Under the pieces are notes generated by a model. The model had not been told where the DNA came from and did not search any database. It saw only the letters and a list, made by a program, of their open reading frames with translations. From CBDCGS01 sp965216915 (GTDB lineage: Bacteria; Pseudomonadota; Alphaproteobacteria; UBA828), in contig CBDCGS010000008.1 in assembly GCA_965216915.1 (NCBI GenBank), forward strand, positions 186,001 through 250,000: 64,000 nucleotides of DNA. Reading direction: 5' to 3'. The translations under genes and the position numbers were made by a program. Shown in pieces: positions 1 to 7,386 of this stretch (the stretch's first letter is position 1; each line of letters starts with the position of its first letter).

Positions 1-91
1 CGCCTTGGGCGAGAAACTACAGGTCGTCGCGAGCGAAGAGGTCGATTGGCGGGAATGGACGGAGCGTGCGCGCATCATTGAGCCTCACTAA
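1..91 (+). CDS. 3' end of an unidentified protein
   Basis: Only the last 29 codons are visible, in the frame that begins at base 2 and ends at a TAA at 89-91. The fragment is rich in charged residues and tryptophan (VDWREWTERARIIEPH at the end), which looks like a real C-terminus, but I do not recognise the family. The following 139 bases up to the next gene hold nothing I can name. Confidence 0.4.
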   Translation, partial: ALGEKLQVVASEEVDWREWTERARIIEPH

Positions 92-230
92 CGCGGGCGC
101 CTTTCTCGATGCCCATAACACTCGTCCCGACACCACCCCGCCGTGACTCGCTTCTACCCCTTTGCTACGCTGCCGGCGATGGCCCGGGCCCTGCAAATGG
201 GGGCGGGGCGCGGAGTTTCGGGGGTGCGGG

Positions 231-1061
231 ATGATCGTTCAATCGTTGCCCAAGGGGCAGGACAAAGGCCCCTATTTCTGCCTCAAGCTCGAAGAGCATC
301 TGCAGACGGTCGGGCAGCTCAGCGAGGCGTTCGGCAACGACACGTTCGCAGCGCCCGAGCCGCGCGAGGAGTTTCTCTATGCCGCGCGCTGGCACGACAA
401 GGGCTGGAAGGATCTCGACGACAATCCCCCCCTCAACCCCAAGAGCGGGCTTCCCTACAACCTGGTGGAGACGCCGATCCCGGTGATCGCGCTCACCGGC
501 GCCCGCTCGCCCGAATACAACGAGGCCCATCACGCCTATTGCGGGCTGCTCGACAGCATGCACATCTGGGGCCTCTACAACGGGCGCTACGGGCTCTCGG
601 ACAAGGTGCTGATCGACATGGTGCCCGACGAGCATCGGCTCATCGCCGACACCATGCTCGACACCGAGCGGCAGCGCCAGAGACGCCTCACCGCCGACCT
701 CGCAGCCGATAAGGCGACGGCGGGCTGGGTCGAGGAGGCGCAGCTTTTCAACAACTACAAGCTCCTCCAGTTCTTCGACACCTTCGCGCTCTACTTCAAT
801 TGCACGCACGCGACGCAGCGCGGCGAGACGGTGTTTCCCAACGTACCGCGCGCGCTCGGCGACGATGTCGCGATCCGGGTTTGGCCGGAGGACGAGGAGA
901 CCTATGGCGTCTCGCCCTATCCCTTCCGCGAGGATGGGCTCGAGATCTCCTATCCGGGCCGCTATCTCACGCCCGCCGAGCCGGGCGAGGCGCCGGACAT
1001 GGCGGCCGTGATGCGGGAGACGCCGCTCACCCGCCAGCACGCCCGCCTCGTCGCCGGCTAG
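231..1061 (+). CDS. DUF3891 family protein
   Basis: This 276-residue protein fits the DUF3891 family, whose biochemical function is unknown. Visible family features are the MIV start, an HDKGW motif near residue 66, a SMHIWGLYN stretch in the middle and a late FFDTFALYFNC segment. The frame is open further upstream to 162, but the ATG at 231 gives the family's usual N-terminus. The next gene starts 13 bases downstream, so it probably heads a five-gene plus-strand operon. The arrangement of His and Asp residues hints at a metal-dependent enzyme, but that is inference. Confidence 0.75.
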   Translation: MIVQSLPKGQDKGPYFCLKLEEHLQTVGQLSEAFGNDTFAAPEPREEFLYAARWHDKGWKDLDDNPPLNPKSGLPYNLVETPIPVIALTGARSPEYNEAHHAYCGLLDSMHIWGLYNGRYGLSDKVLIDMVPDEHRLIADTMLDTERQRQRRLTADLAADKATAGWVEEAQLFNNYKLLQFFDTFALYFNCTHATQRGETVFPNVPRALGDDVAIRVWPEDEETYGVSPYPFREDGLEISYPGRYLTPAEPGEAPDMAAVMRETPLTRQHARLVAG

Positions 1062-1074
1062 CGTCGGGCGCTTC

Positions 1075-1581
1075 ATGGCAAAGACCACGCGGAGCGGCCC
1101 CGTCGCGGTGCGCGGCCTCGATCACATCGTGCTGCGGGTTGCCGACATCGACACCGCGATCGACTGGTACACGCGCGTGCTCGGCGCGACGGTCGAGCGG
1201 CGCATCGCCTCGTTCGGGCTCTACCAGCTGCGGCTCGGCGCGAGCCTGATAGACCTCGTGCCGGTGAAGAGCAAGGCGGGCCGCGCGGGCGGCGGCGCGC
1301 CGGGAAAGACGAAGCGCAACCTCGACCATTTCGCGGTCCAGCTGGAGGCCTTCGATGCGCGCAAGATCCGCGCCTATCTCAGGCGGCGCGGCGTCGCGCC
1401 GGGCGAGATTGCGCGCCGCTACGGCGCCGAGGGCCACGGACCCTCGATGTACCTCACCGACCCCGACGGCAACACGGTCGAGCTCAAGGGGCCGCCCGAT
1501 CCGGACCAAACCGAGCGCGTCGAGGATGCCGACTATCCGAGCGGCCCGGCGCCACGCATCAAACGGAGAAAGAAACGATGA
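1075..1581 (+). CDS. VOC family (glyoxalase/bleomycin-resistance fold) protein
   Basis: A 168-residue single-domain vicinal-oxygen-chelate protein. The first half carries GLDHIVLRVADIDTAIDWY with a likely metal-binding His, and the second half ends in YLTDPDGNTVELKG with the usual metal-binding Glu. Such proteins are metal-dependent lyases, isomerases or dioxygenases; the substrate cannot be read from sequence. The C-terminus is a basic tail (KRRKKR). Its last codons overlap the ATG of the next gene (ATGA), so the two are translationally coupled. Confidence 0.85.
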   Translation: MAKTTRSGPVAVRGLDHIVLRVADIDTAIDWYTRVLGATVERRIASFGLYQLRLGASLIDLVPVKSKAGRAGGGAPGKTKRNLDHFAVQLEAFDARKIRAYLRRRGVAPGEIARRYGAEGHGPSMYLTDPDGNTVELKGPPDPDQTERVEDADYPSGPAPRIKRRKKR

Positions 1582-2624
1582 AGGCGGTCGTGATCCATCG
1601 CCACGGCGGACCCGAGGAGCTCGTCTACGAAGACATCGCGACCCCCGAGATCGGCCCCTCCGACGTGCTGATCAACCTCAAGGCCGTCGGGCTCAATCAC
1701 TTCGACCTCGATGTCTGCGGCGGCATCTCCGGCTATCTCTCGCTCGACATGCCGCACATCTTGGGCGTCGAGGGCGCGGGCGAGGTGGCGGCGGTCGGCG
1801 AGGCGGTGACAGCGTTCAAGCCCGGCGACCGGGTGATGCCGTACCTCACCATCTCGTCGGGGCTCTGCCGGCACCGGGTCTGCAACTGCGCGCGCGGCAT
1901 GGACAATATCTGCCTCGATTTCGACAAGCTCGGCGTCACCATGTGGGGCACCTATGCGGAGTATGTGAAGGTCACGCACTTCAACGTGCTGCGCATCCCG
2001 GACGGGCTCTCCGACCTCGATGCCGCGGCCGCGCAGGTCGCCTTCGCGACCGCCTATGAGCTCGTCGTGAAGAAGGCGAAGGTGCGTCAGGGCGAGGACG
2101 TGCTGGTCAACGCCGCCGGCAGCGGCGTCGGCTCCGCGGCGATCCAGTGCGCGCATCTCGCGGGCGCGCGGGTGATCGCGACCGCGGGCTCCGATGCCAA
2201 GCTCGAGCGCGCCCGGGCGCTCGGTGCCGACGAGGTGATCAACTACAACACGACGAACGATCTCGGCGAGGCGGTGCGATCGCTCACGGACGGCCGCGGC
2301 GTCGACGTCTGCATCGAGATGGTGGGTGGCACCGTGTTGCAGCAGAGCCTCGATGCGCTCGCGATCAACGGGCGGCTCGCCACCTGTGGCGCGCATGCCG
2401 GCGAGCGGGTGGAGATCGACATGATCGAGTTCTTCCGCAAGCAGATCACCATGTCGAGTTGCCACTTCGCGCCCAAATCGACCAACCACGAGGTGCTCGA
2501 TCTGGTCGCGCAGGGCAAATTGAAACCGGTCATTGCCGAGGTCTTTCCGCTCAAGGACATGCGCGCGGCGCACGAGCTTCTCGCGAGCCGCGATTTCTTC
2601 GGCAAGGTCGTTCTCGAAGTTTGA
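1578..2624 (+). CDS. Zinc-type alcohol dehydrogenase / quinone oxidoreductase (MDR family)
   Basis: A 348-residue medium-chain dehydrogenase/reductase. The N-terminal GroES-like domain has the GVEGAGEVAAVG signature and a cysteine cluster (CRHRVCNCARGMDNIC) in the place of the structural zinc lobe. The nucleotide-binding domain has AAGSGVGSAA, a GxGxxG-type loop for NAD(P)H. It should reduce or oxidise a small alcohol, aldehyde or enone. It overlaps the VOC gene by 4 bases, and the next gene begins 25 bases after its stop. Confidence 0.85.
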   Translation: MKAVVIHRHGGPEELVYEDIATPEIGPSDVLINLKAVGLNHFDLDVCGGISGYLSLDMPHILGVEGAGEVAAVGEAVTAFKPGDRVMPYLTISSGLCRHRVCNCARGMDNICLDFDKLGVTMWGTYAEYVKVTHFNVLRIPDGLSDLDAAAAQVAFATAYELVVKKAKVRQGEDVLVNAAGSGVGSAAIQCAHLAGARVIATAGSDAKLERARALGADEVINYNTTNDLGEAVRSLTDGRGVDVCIEMVGGTVLQQSLDALAINGRLATCGAHAGERVEIDMIEFFRKQITMSSCHFAPKSTNHEVLDLVAQGKLKPVIAEVFPLKDMRAAHELLASRDFFGKVVLEV

Positions 2625-2649
2625 TCCCGCGGCGTATGCGGGGCGCGCC

Positions 2650-3594
2650 ATGACGGGTGCGGATGTCGTCCTGCGCGGGGTAACGCGCTATCTCCGCAAG
2701 GACATGGTGCTCGACGATGTCGACGTGACCATGCCGGCCGGCAAGCTCAGCGTGCTGCTCGGCGACGCCAAGGCGTGCGGGCGCACCATGCTGAAGGCGA
2801 TCGCCGGGGTCGACAAGATCCACTACGGCGCCATTCTCGTCGGCGGGCGCGACGTCACCAAGGTCAAGGCGGGACGGCGCGATGTCGCGATGGTGTTTCG
2901 CTCGGACTCGTTGCTCCCGCACAAGACGGTCTATCACAACATCGCCTTTCCGCTGCGCCTCGCCGAATTCGACAAGCGCACCATCGACGAGCGGGTGCGC
3001 GACGTCGCAGCTTATTTCGGCTTCGACGATCTGCTCGACAAGAAACCGAAAAGGCTCTCCGAGCTGCAGCGCTACCGCATCAGCATCGCGCGCGCTCTGG
3101 TGCGCGATCCCGCGGTCTATCTCTTCGAGCGCCCGACGCCCGATCATGCCGACGCGGTCGCGCTCGTGACCGGCGAGATGCGGCGCCTGCGCGAGGAGCA
3201 TGGCCGCACGGTGGTCTACGCGACCGATCGGCTCGACGAGGCGCGCGCGCTCGGCGAGTGGGTCGTGGTGCTCGACGGCATCACGGTCGCGCAGGCCGGC
3301 ACGCTCGACGACATTCACGCGCGGCCGGCGACGGTGGATGTCGCCTCGATGTTCGAGGCGCGTCTCAGGCGGGGCGTGATCACCGAGGTCGACGGCGGGC
3401 GCGCGTCGGTGCGGCTGAAAGGCGGCGTCACGCTGAGCCTGCCGATCGATCCGCAAGGCGCGCTCGCGGGCGAGCGGGTGACGCTCAGCGAATGGCCGGA
3501 CGAGATGGGCCAGACGACCCGAGACGGCGCGCCCGATCCCGCGCGCTGCCACCTCTTCGACGAGACCGGCGCGACCCTCGCGCGCGGTCCCTAG
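2650..3594 (+). CDS. MalK/UgpC-like ABC ATPase homologue with degenerate catalytic motifs (probable pseudo-ATPase)
   Basis: The 314-residue protein has the overall plan of a CUT1-type ABC ATPase: an RRDVAMVF segment, TVYHNIAFPLRL, ISIARALVRDP and a C-terminal regulatory extension. Every catalytic motif is altered. The P-loop is GDAKACGRT (38-46) without the GK[ST] pair. The Q-loop glutamine is Arg84. The signature is LSELQ (136-140) instead of LSGGQ. Walker B reads YLFERP with Arg161 where the catalytic Glu belongs. The switch His is Asp193. No permease or binding-protein gene is nearby. The start was taken at the ATG 25 bases after the preceding gene rather than the open frame at 2533. It probably cannot hydrolyse ATP and may be regulatory; this is inference. 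Confidence 0.8.
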   Translation: MTGADVVLRGVTRYLRKDMVLDDVDVTMPAGKLSVLLGDAKACGRTMLKAIAGVDKIHYGAILVGGRDVTKVKAGRRDVAMVFRSDSLLPHKTVYHNIAFPLRLAEFDKRTIDERVRDVAAYFGFDDLLDKKPKRLSELQRYRISIARALVRDPAVYLFERPTPDHADAVALVTGEMRRLREEHGRTVVYATDRLDEARALGEWVVVLDGITVAQAGTLDDIHARPATVDVASMFEARLRRGVITEVDGGRASVRLKGGVTLSLPIDPQGALAGERVTLSEWPDEMGQTTRDGAPDPARCHLFDETGATLARGP

Positions 3595-3607
3595 CGGAGC
3601 GCCCGGC

Positions 3608-5404
3608 ATGGTAGCGCCGACGGGAAAGGACGGTCACGACCCGGTCTTGACGGCAGTGCTCGCCAATCGCTTCGACGCGATCGTCCGCGAGATGTCGAAC
3701 ACGCTGCTCCGCGCCGCGCGCTCGACCGTGATCGCAGCCGCCAAGGATTTTTCGTGTGCCATCGTCAGTGCCGATGACGCACTGATCTCTGCCGCGGATG
3801 GGCTGCCGGTGCACATTCTCGGCGCTTCGCTGCAGACGGCGGCAATGCGCGCGCTCCACGACGATCTCGCCGAGGGTGACGCCTTTCTCCACAACGACCC
3901 CTATCTCGGCAACAGCCACGCCGCCGACCACGCGCTGCTGGTGCCGGTGTTCATCGACGGCACGCATATGTTCACCGTCTGCGCGAAGGCGCATCAGGCC
4001 GACATCGGCAACAGCGCGCCGACGACCTATCACGCCTTTGCCAAGGATGTGTACGAGGAAGGCGCGCTCATCTTCCCCTGCGTGCGGGTGCAGCGGGGCT
4101 ACGAGACGATCGACGACATCGTGCGCATGTGCCGCCGGCGCATCCGCGTGCCCGAGCAATGGCATGGCGACTTTCTGGCCCTGATCGGCGCGGCGCGCAT
4201 TGGCGAGCAGCGCCTCAAGGCGCTTTGCGCGCGCTATGGCGCTGCGGCGATCGCCGCGTTCGTCACGCGCTGGCTCGACTATGGCGAGGCGCGGATGGCC
4301 GAGGCGATCCGCGCGCTGCCTGCGGCCCGCTTGGAGGCCGAGGGTGCGCACGACCCGATTGAGCCGATCCTGCCCGAGGGCATTCCGGTGAAGGTGGCGG
4401 TGACCGTCGACCCCGCCGCCGCGTACATCGAGGTGGACCTCAGGGACAACGTCGATTGCGTGGATTGCGGCCTGAATCAGACCGAGGCGTGTTGCCACGC
4501 TCATGTGCTGACGGCGGTGTTCAATTGCTTGGCGGACGAGGTTCCGCACAATGCCGGCGCCTTTCGGCGCGTGCGCATCTTGCTGCGCGAGGGCTGCGTG
4601 GTCGGCCGGCCGCGCTTTCCGCATAGCTGCTCGGTCGCGACGACCAACGTCGCCGAGCGGATCATCTATGCAATCCACAGCGCCTTCGCCCAGCTCGGCG
4701 ATGGCCATGGCCTCGCCGAGGGGGCGGCGAGCATGGGTGCGGCGATGGCGGTGATCTCCGGCTGCGACGCCCGGCGCGACGATGCGCCCTACGTCAACCA
4801 GCTTTTTCTCGGGCTTGGCGGGGGGCCTGCCGGTCCGAGCGCGGATGGCTGGGTCACCTATTGCCTCCCGACGGCAGCGGGGCTGGTGCGGTTGGATAGT
4901 GTTGAGCTCGACGAGGCGCGCTACCCGATCGCCGTGCGCTCCGTGCGCCTCCTTGGGGGAACAGGCGGGGCCGGCCGCACGCGCGGCGCGCCGGCGATCG
5001 AGGTGATCTACGGTCCGACGGATGCGCCGATGACCGTCGTGGTGCCCTCCGACGGCCACCATGTCGCACCGCGTGGCGTCCGAGGCGGCGCGGACGGCCA
5101 TCTCGGCGCCACCTATCGGCAAGACCGGCGGGGCAATGAGACCAGGCTCCCCAACTTCCTCGTGACGGAGCTTCGCCCCGGCGAGCGCCTCAGAGCCGTG
5201 GAGGGAGGCGGCGCGGGCTATGGCTCGCCGCTCGAACGCGCGGCGGCACGCGTCGTGCATGATGTGCTGGAGGGCTGGGAGACGCCCGAACGCGCGCGCG
5301 ATGTCTATGGCGTGGTTCTTTCGGGCTCGGTCGCGGACGACTCGTTGACGCTCGACCGCGCACGCTCCGCGGCGCGCCGGAAGCGCCTCGGAGCAGCACC
5401 CTAA
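3608..5404 (+). CDS. Hydantoinase B / oxoprolinase family protein
   Basis: A 598-residue HyuB-type protein. The family acts with a HyuA/HyuA2 partner in ATP-dependent opening of hydantoin or oxoproline rings, or as acetone/acetophenone carboxylase subunits. Family landmarks are VLANRFDAIVREMSNTLLR at the start, HNDPYLGNSHAADHA (about 95-110) with conserved metal-type residues, and the glycine-rich GGTGGAGRTRG segment near 455. No hyuA is present in the window. The TAA stop at 5402-5404 lies inside a dispersed palindromic repeat. It starts 13 bases after the pseudo-ATPase gene and is probably the last gene of the operon. Confidence 0.85.
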   Translation: MVAPTGKDGHDPVLTAVLANRFDAIVREMSNTLLRAARSTVIAAAKDFSCAIVSADDALISAADGLPVHILGASLQTAAMRALHDDLAEGDAFLHNDPYLGNSHAADHALLVPVFIDGTHMFTVCAKAHQADIGNSAPTTYHAFAKDVYEEGALIFPCVRVQRGYETIDDIVRMCRRRIRVPEQWHGDFLALIGAARIGEQRLKALCARYGAAAIAAFVTRWLDYGEARMAEAIRALPAARLEAEGAHDPIEPILPEGIPVKVAVTVDPAAAYIEVDLRDNVDCVDCGLNQTEACCHAHVLTAVFNCLADEVPHNAGAFRRVRILLREGCVVGRPRFPHSCSVATTNVAERIIYAIHSAFAQLGDGHGLAEGAASMGAAMAVISGCDARRDDAPYVNQLFLGLGGGPAGPSADGWVTYCLPTAAGLVRLDSVELDEARYPIAVRSVRLLGGTGGAGRTRGAPAIEVIYGPTDAPMTVVVPSDGHHVAPRGVRGGADGHLGATYRQDRRGNETRLPNFLVTELRPGERLRAVEGGGAGYGSPLERAAARVVHDVLEGWETPERARDVYGVVLSGSVADDSLTLDRARSAARRKRLGAAP

Positions 5405-5506
5405 AGCATGTCACGCTCGCCCGCGCTCACGTGAACGCTCGCTCTGATTGGCATTGACGCGAGTGCGTCGTTGCAGGTGATTTCACCTGCTCGCGATTTG
5501 CTTTAG
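5401..5506 (-). repeat. Dispersed palindromic element, copy A
   Basis: Read on the minus strand this is the same element as at 35100-35206 and 47473-47579. It has perfect 8-bp ends (CTAAAGCA...TGCTTTAG) and contains the stem GCAGGTG/CACCTGC, a GACGC/GCGTC stem and a third stem near the gene-side end. Its gene-side end supplies the TAA stop of the hydantoinase gene. The loop of the first hairpin differs from the other copies (AAAT against GGAT) while the stem is unchanged. Confidence 0.85.
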
Positions 5507-5585
5507 CGGCACATCTTAAGAATTCGGAAACGCCGCTCGCCTAGCTTGGCGGAGCCGGAAATCCGGCCAGATCACGCGAGGCGAG

Positions 5586-7373
5586 ATGGAGCAAACGCAA
5601 AAACAGGGATCGCAACGCGACTGCCTTCGCGTGCTGTTCGTCGACGACAATCGCGGCGACTATGAACTCACGCGGCTTGCGCTTTCGGAGCTGCAGTCTC
5701 CCTGTTTCGAGCTCGATTGGGCACCGTCCTATGACGATGCGCTTGCGGCCGTGCGCGCCGGACACTACGACGCCTGCCTCGTCGACTACCGCTTGGGGCC
5801 CGACGACGGCATCGCGCTCATCGGCGAGATCGCCGGGATCGTCTCATCGCTTCCGCTCATCGTGGTCACCGGCGTCGACGACCGCGAGGCCGATCGGCGC
5901 GCCCAGGCGGCGGGCGCCATGGACTATCTCGTCAAGGGCCAAGCCGATGCCCATGTGATCGAGCGCACGATCCGCTATGCGATCGACCGTCGCCAGAGCG
6001 AGCTTCACCTATCGACGCTTGCGCGCACCGATCCGTTGACCGGTCTTGCCAACCGCACGGCGCTCGCTGAGCAGCTCGACCACGCCATGGCCTCCGCGGC
6101 GCGCCAAAGCCAAAATCTCGCTCTCCTCTTCATCGACTTGGATGGCTTCAAGGCCGTCAATGATTCGCTCGGCCACGATGCGGGAGACGAGGTGCTCAAG
6201 CTCGTCGGCGAGCGTCTCACCGGCTGTTGCCGGCGGAGCGATTTCGTCGCGCGCATGGGCGGCGACGAGTTCGCCGTCATCGCCAACAACATCACGCGGC
6301 GCCAGGACGCGGCCACGCTCGCCGAAAAGATCGTTCGCACCGTGTCGGATCAAATCGCGCTCTCGGAGCAGGTGGTGTCGATTGGCGCGAGCGTCGGGAT
6401 CGCCACTTACCCGAACGACACCGACGACGCCGAAACGCTCGTTCGATACGCCGATCTCGCCGCCTATCGCGCCAAGCGCCGCGGCCGTGGCCGGCATAGC
6501 TTCTTCGACGAAACGCTCCAGCAGGAAATCGAGCACCAGAACCAGGCGACTCAGACCGTCCGGCACGCCGTGGCCAATGACCTGTTCGACCCGCATTTCC
6601 AACCAATCGTGGACCTGCACGAACGCCGCATCGTTTCGATGGAGGCGCTGCTGCGCTGGCCGAACGAGTCGGAGAGCAACCTGGAACCGATGCAAGCGAT
6701 CGCAATGGCCGAATCGTCCGGGCAGATCGATCTCTTGAGCGAGCAAATGCTGCGCAAGGCGTGCCAGGCCTGTCGCACCTGGCAAGCGGAAGGTCTTGCG
6801 GGCGTCTCGGTCGCGGTCAACGTCTCCCCGCCACATTTCCGATCCGAGGCGTTCGTCGCTTCGGTGGTGAAGACGCTCGAGCGCGTGAGCTTGCCGCATG
6901 AGCTCCTTGAGGTCGAGATCACCGAGCAGTGCATGCTCGAGATCGTCGAGGTATCGGCCGCGCGCATCCGGCAACTCAGCGAGCTCGGGATCCGGGTCGC
7001 CATCGATGATTTTGGTACCGGACATTCGTCGTTGGCGTGTCTCGCTGAGCTCCCGGTGCACCAAATCAAAATCGACCAGCGGTTCGTCTCCCGTTTGGAT
7101 CAATCGGAGCAGGGCCGCGACCGGACGATCGTCCGGGCGATCGTCGGCCTGGCGGCCAACCTCGACCTTGGCGTGACGGCCGAGGGGATCGAGACCGAAC
7201 AACAGCTCCAAATCCTGGCTGAAGAGGGCTGTCGCATGGGCCAAGGATTCCTCATCGCACGCCCCGCGCCCCTTGCGGAGGTCCGCCGGACGTTCGAAGC
7301 ATGGCGGCGCGATGGTGCGGATCGTGACTCGCTCGACGGCTCACGGTCCGCGGACCCCCAGGCCGCGGCCTAG
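5586..7373 (+). CDS. Response regulator with diguanylate cyclase and phosphodiesterase domains (REC-GGDEF-EAL)
   Basis: The 595-residue protein has three domains. A receiver spans about 14-130, with acidic pocket D20/D21 and likely phosphoacceptor D67. A GGDEF domain spans about 148-310; its active-site GGDEF is intact at 225-229, and an RxxD product-inhibition site (R216, D219) lies five residues upstream. An EAL domain spans about 325-580, with EAL at 353-355, N412, E444, DD at 474-475, K495, E533/E536 and Q553 all present. Both c-di-GMP synthesis and breakdown look possible. A kinase and a second receiver follow, so phosphorylation probably sets the balance. It starts 79 bases after repeat copy A. 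Confidence 0.93.
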   Translation: MEQTQKQGSQRDCLRVLFVDDNRGDYELTRLALSELQSPCFELDWAPSYDDALAAVRAGHYDACLVDYRLGPDDGIALIGEIAGIVSSLPLIVVTGVDDREADRRAQAAGAMDYLVKGQADAHVIERTIRYAIDRRQSELHLSTLARTDPLTGLANRTALAEQLDHAMASAARQSQNLALLFIDLDGFKAVNDSLGHDAGDEVLKLVGERLTGCCRRSDFVARMGGDEFAVIANNITRRQDAATLAEKIVRTVSDQIALSEQVVSIGASVGIATYPNDTDDAETLVRYADLAAYRAKRRGRGRHSFFDETLQQEIEHQNQATQTVRHAVANDLFDPHFQPIVDLHERRIVSMEALLRWPNESESNLEPMQAIAMAESSGQIDLLSEQMLRKACQACRTWQAEGLAGVSVAVNVSPPHFRSEAFVASVVKTLERVSLPHELLEVEITEQCMLEIVEVSAARIRQLSELGIRVAIDDFGTGHSSLACLAELPVHQIKIDQRFVSRLDQSEQGRDRTIVRAIVGLAANLDLGVTAEGIETEQQLQILAEEGCRMGQGFLIARPAPLAEVRRTFEAWRRDGADRDSLDGSRSADPQAAA

Positions 7374-7386
7374 CGGAGTGCCGCCC

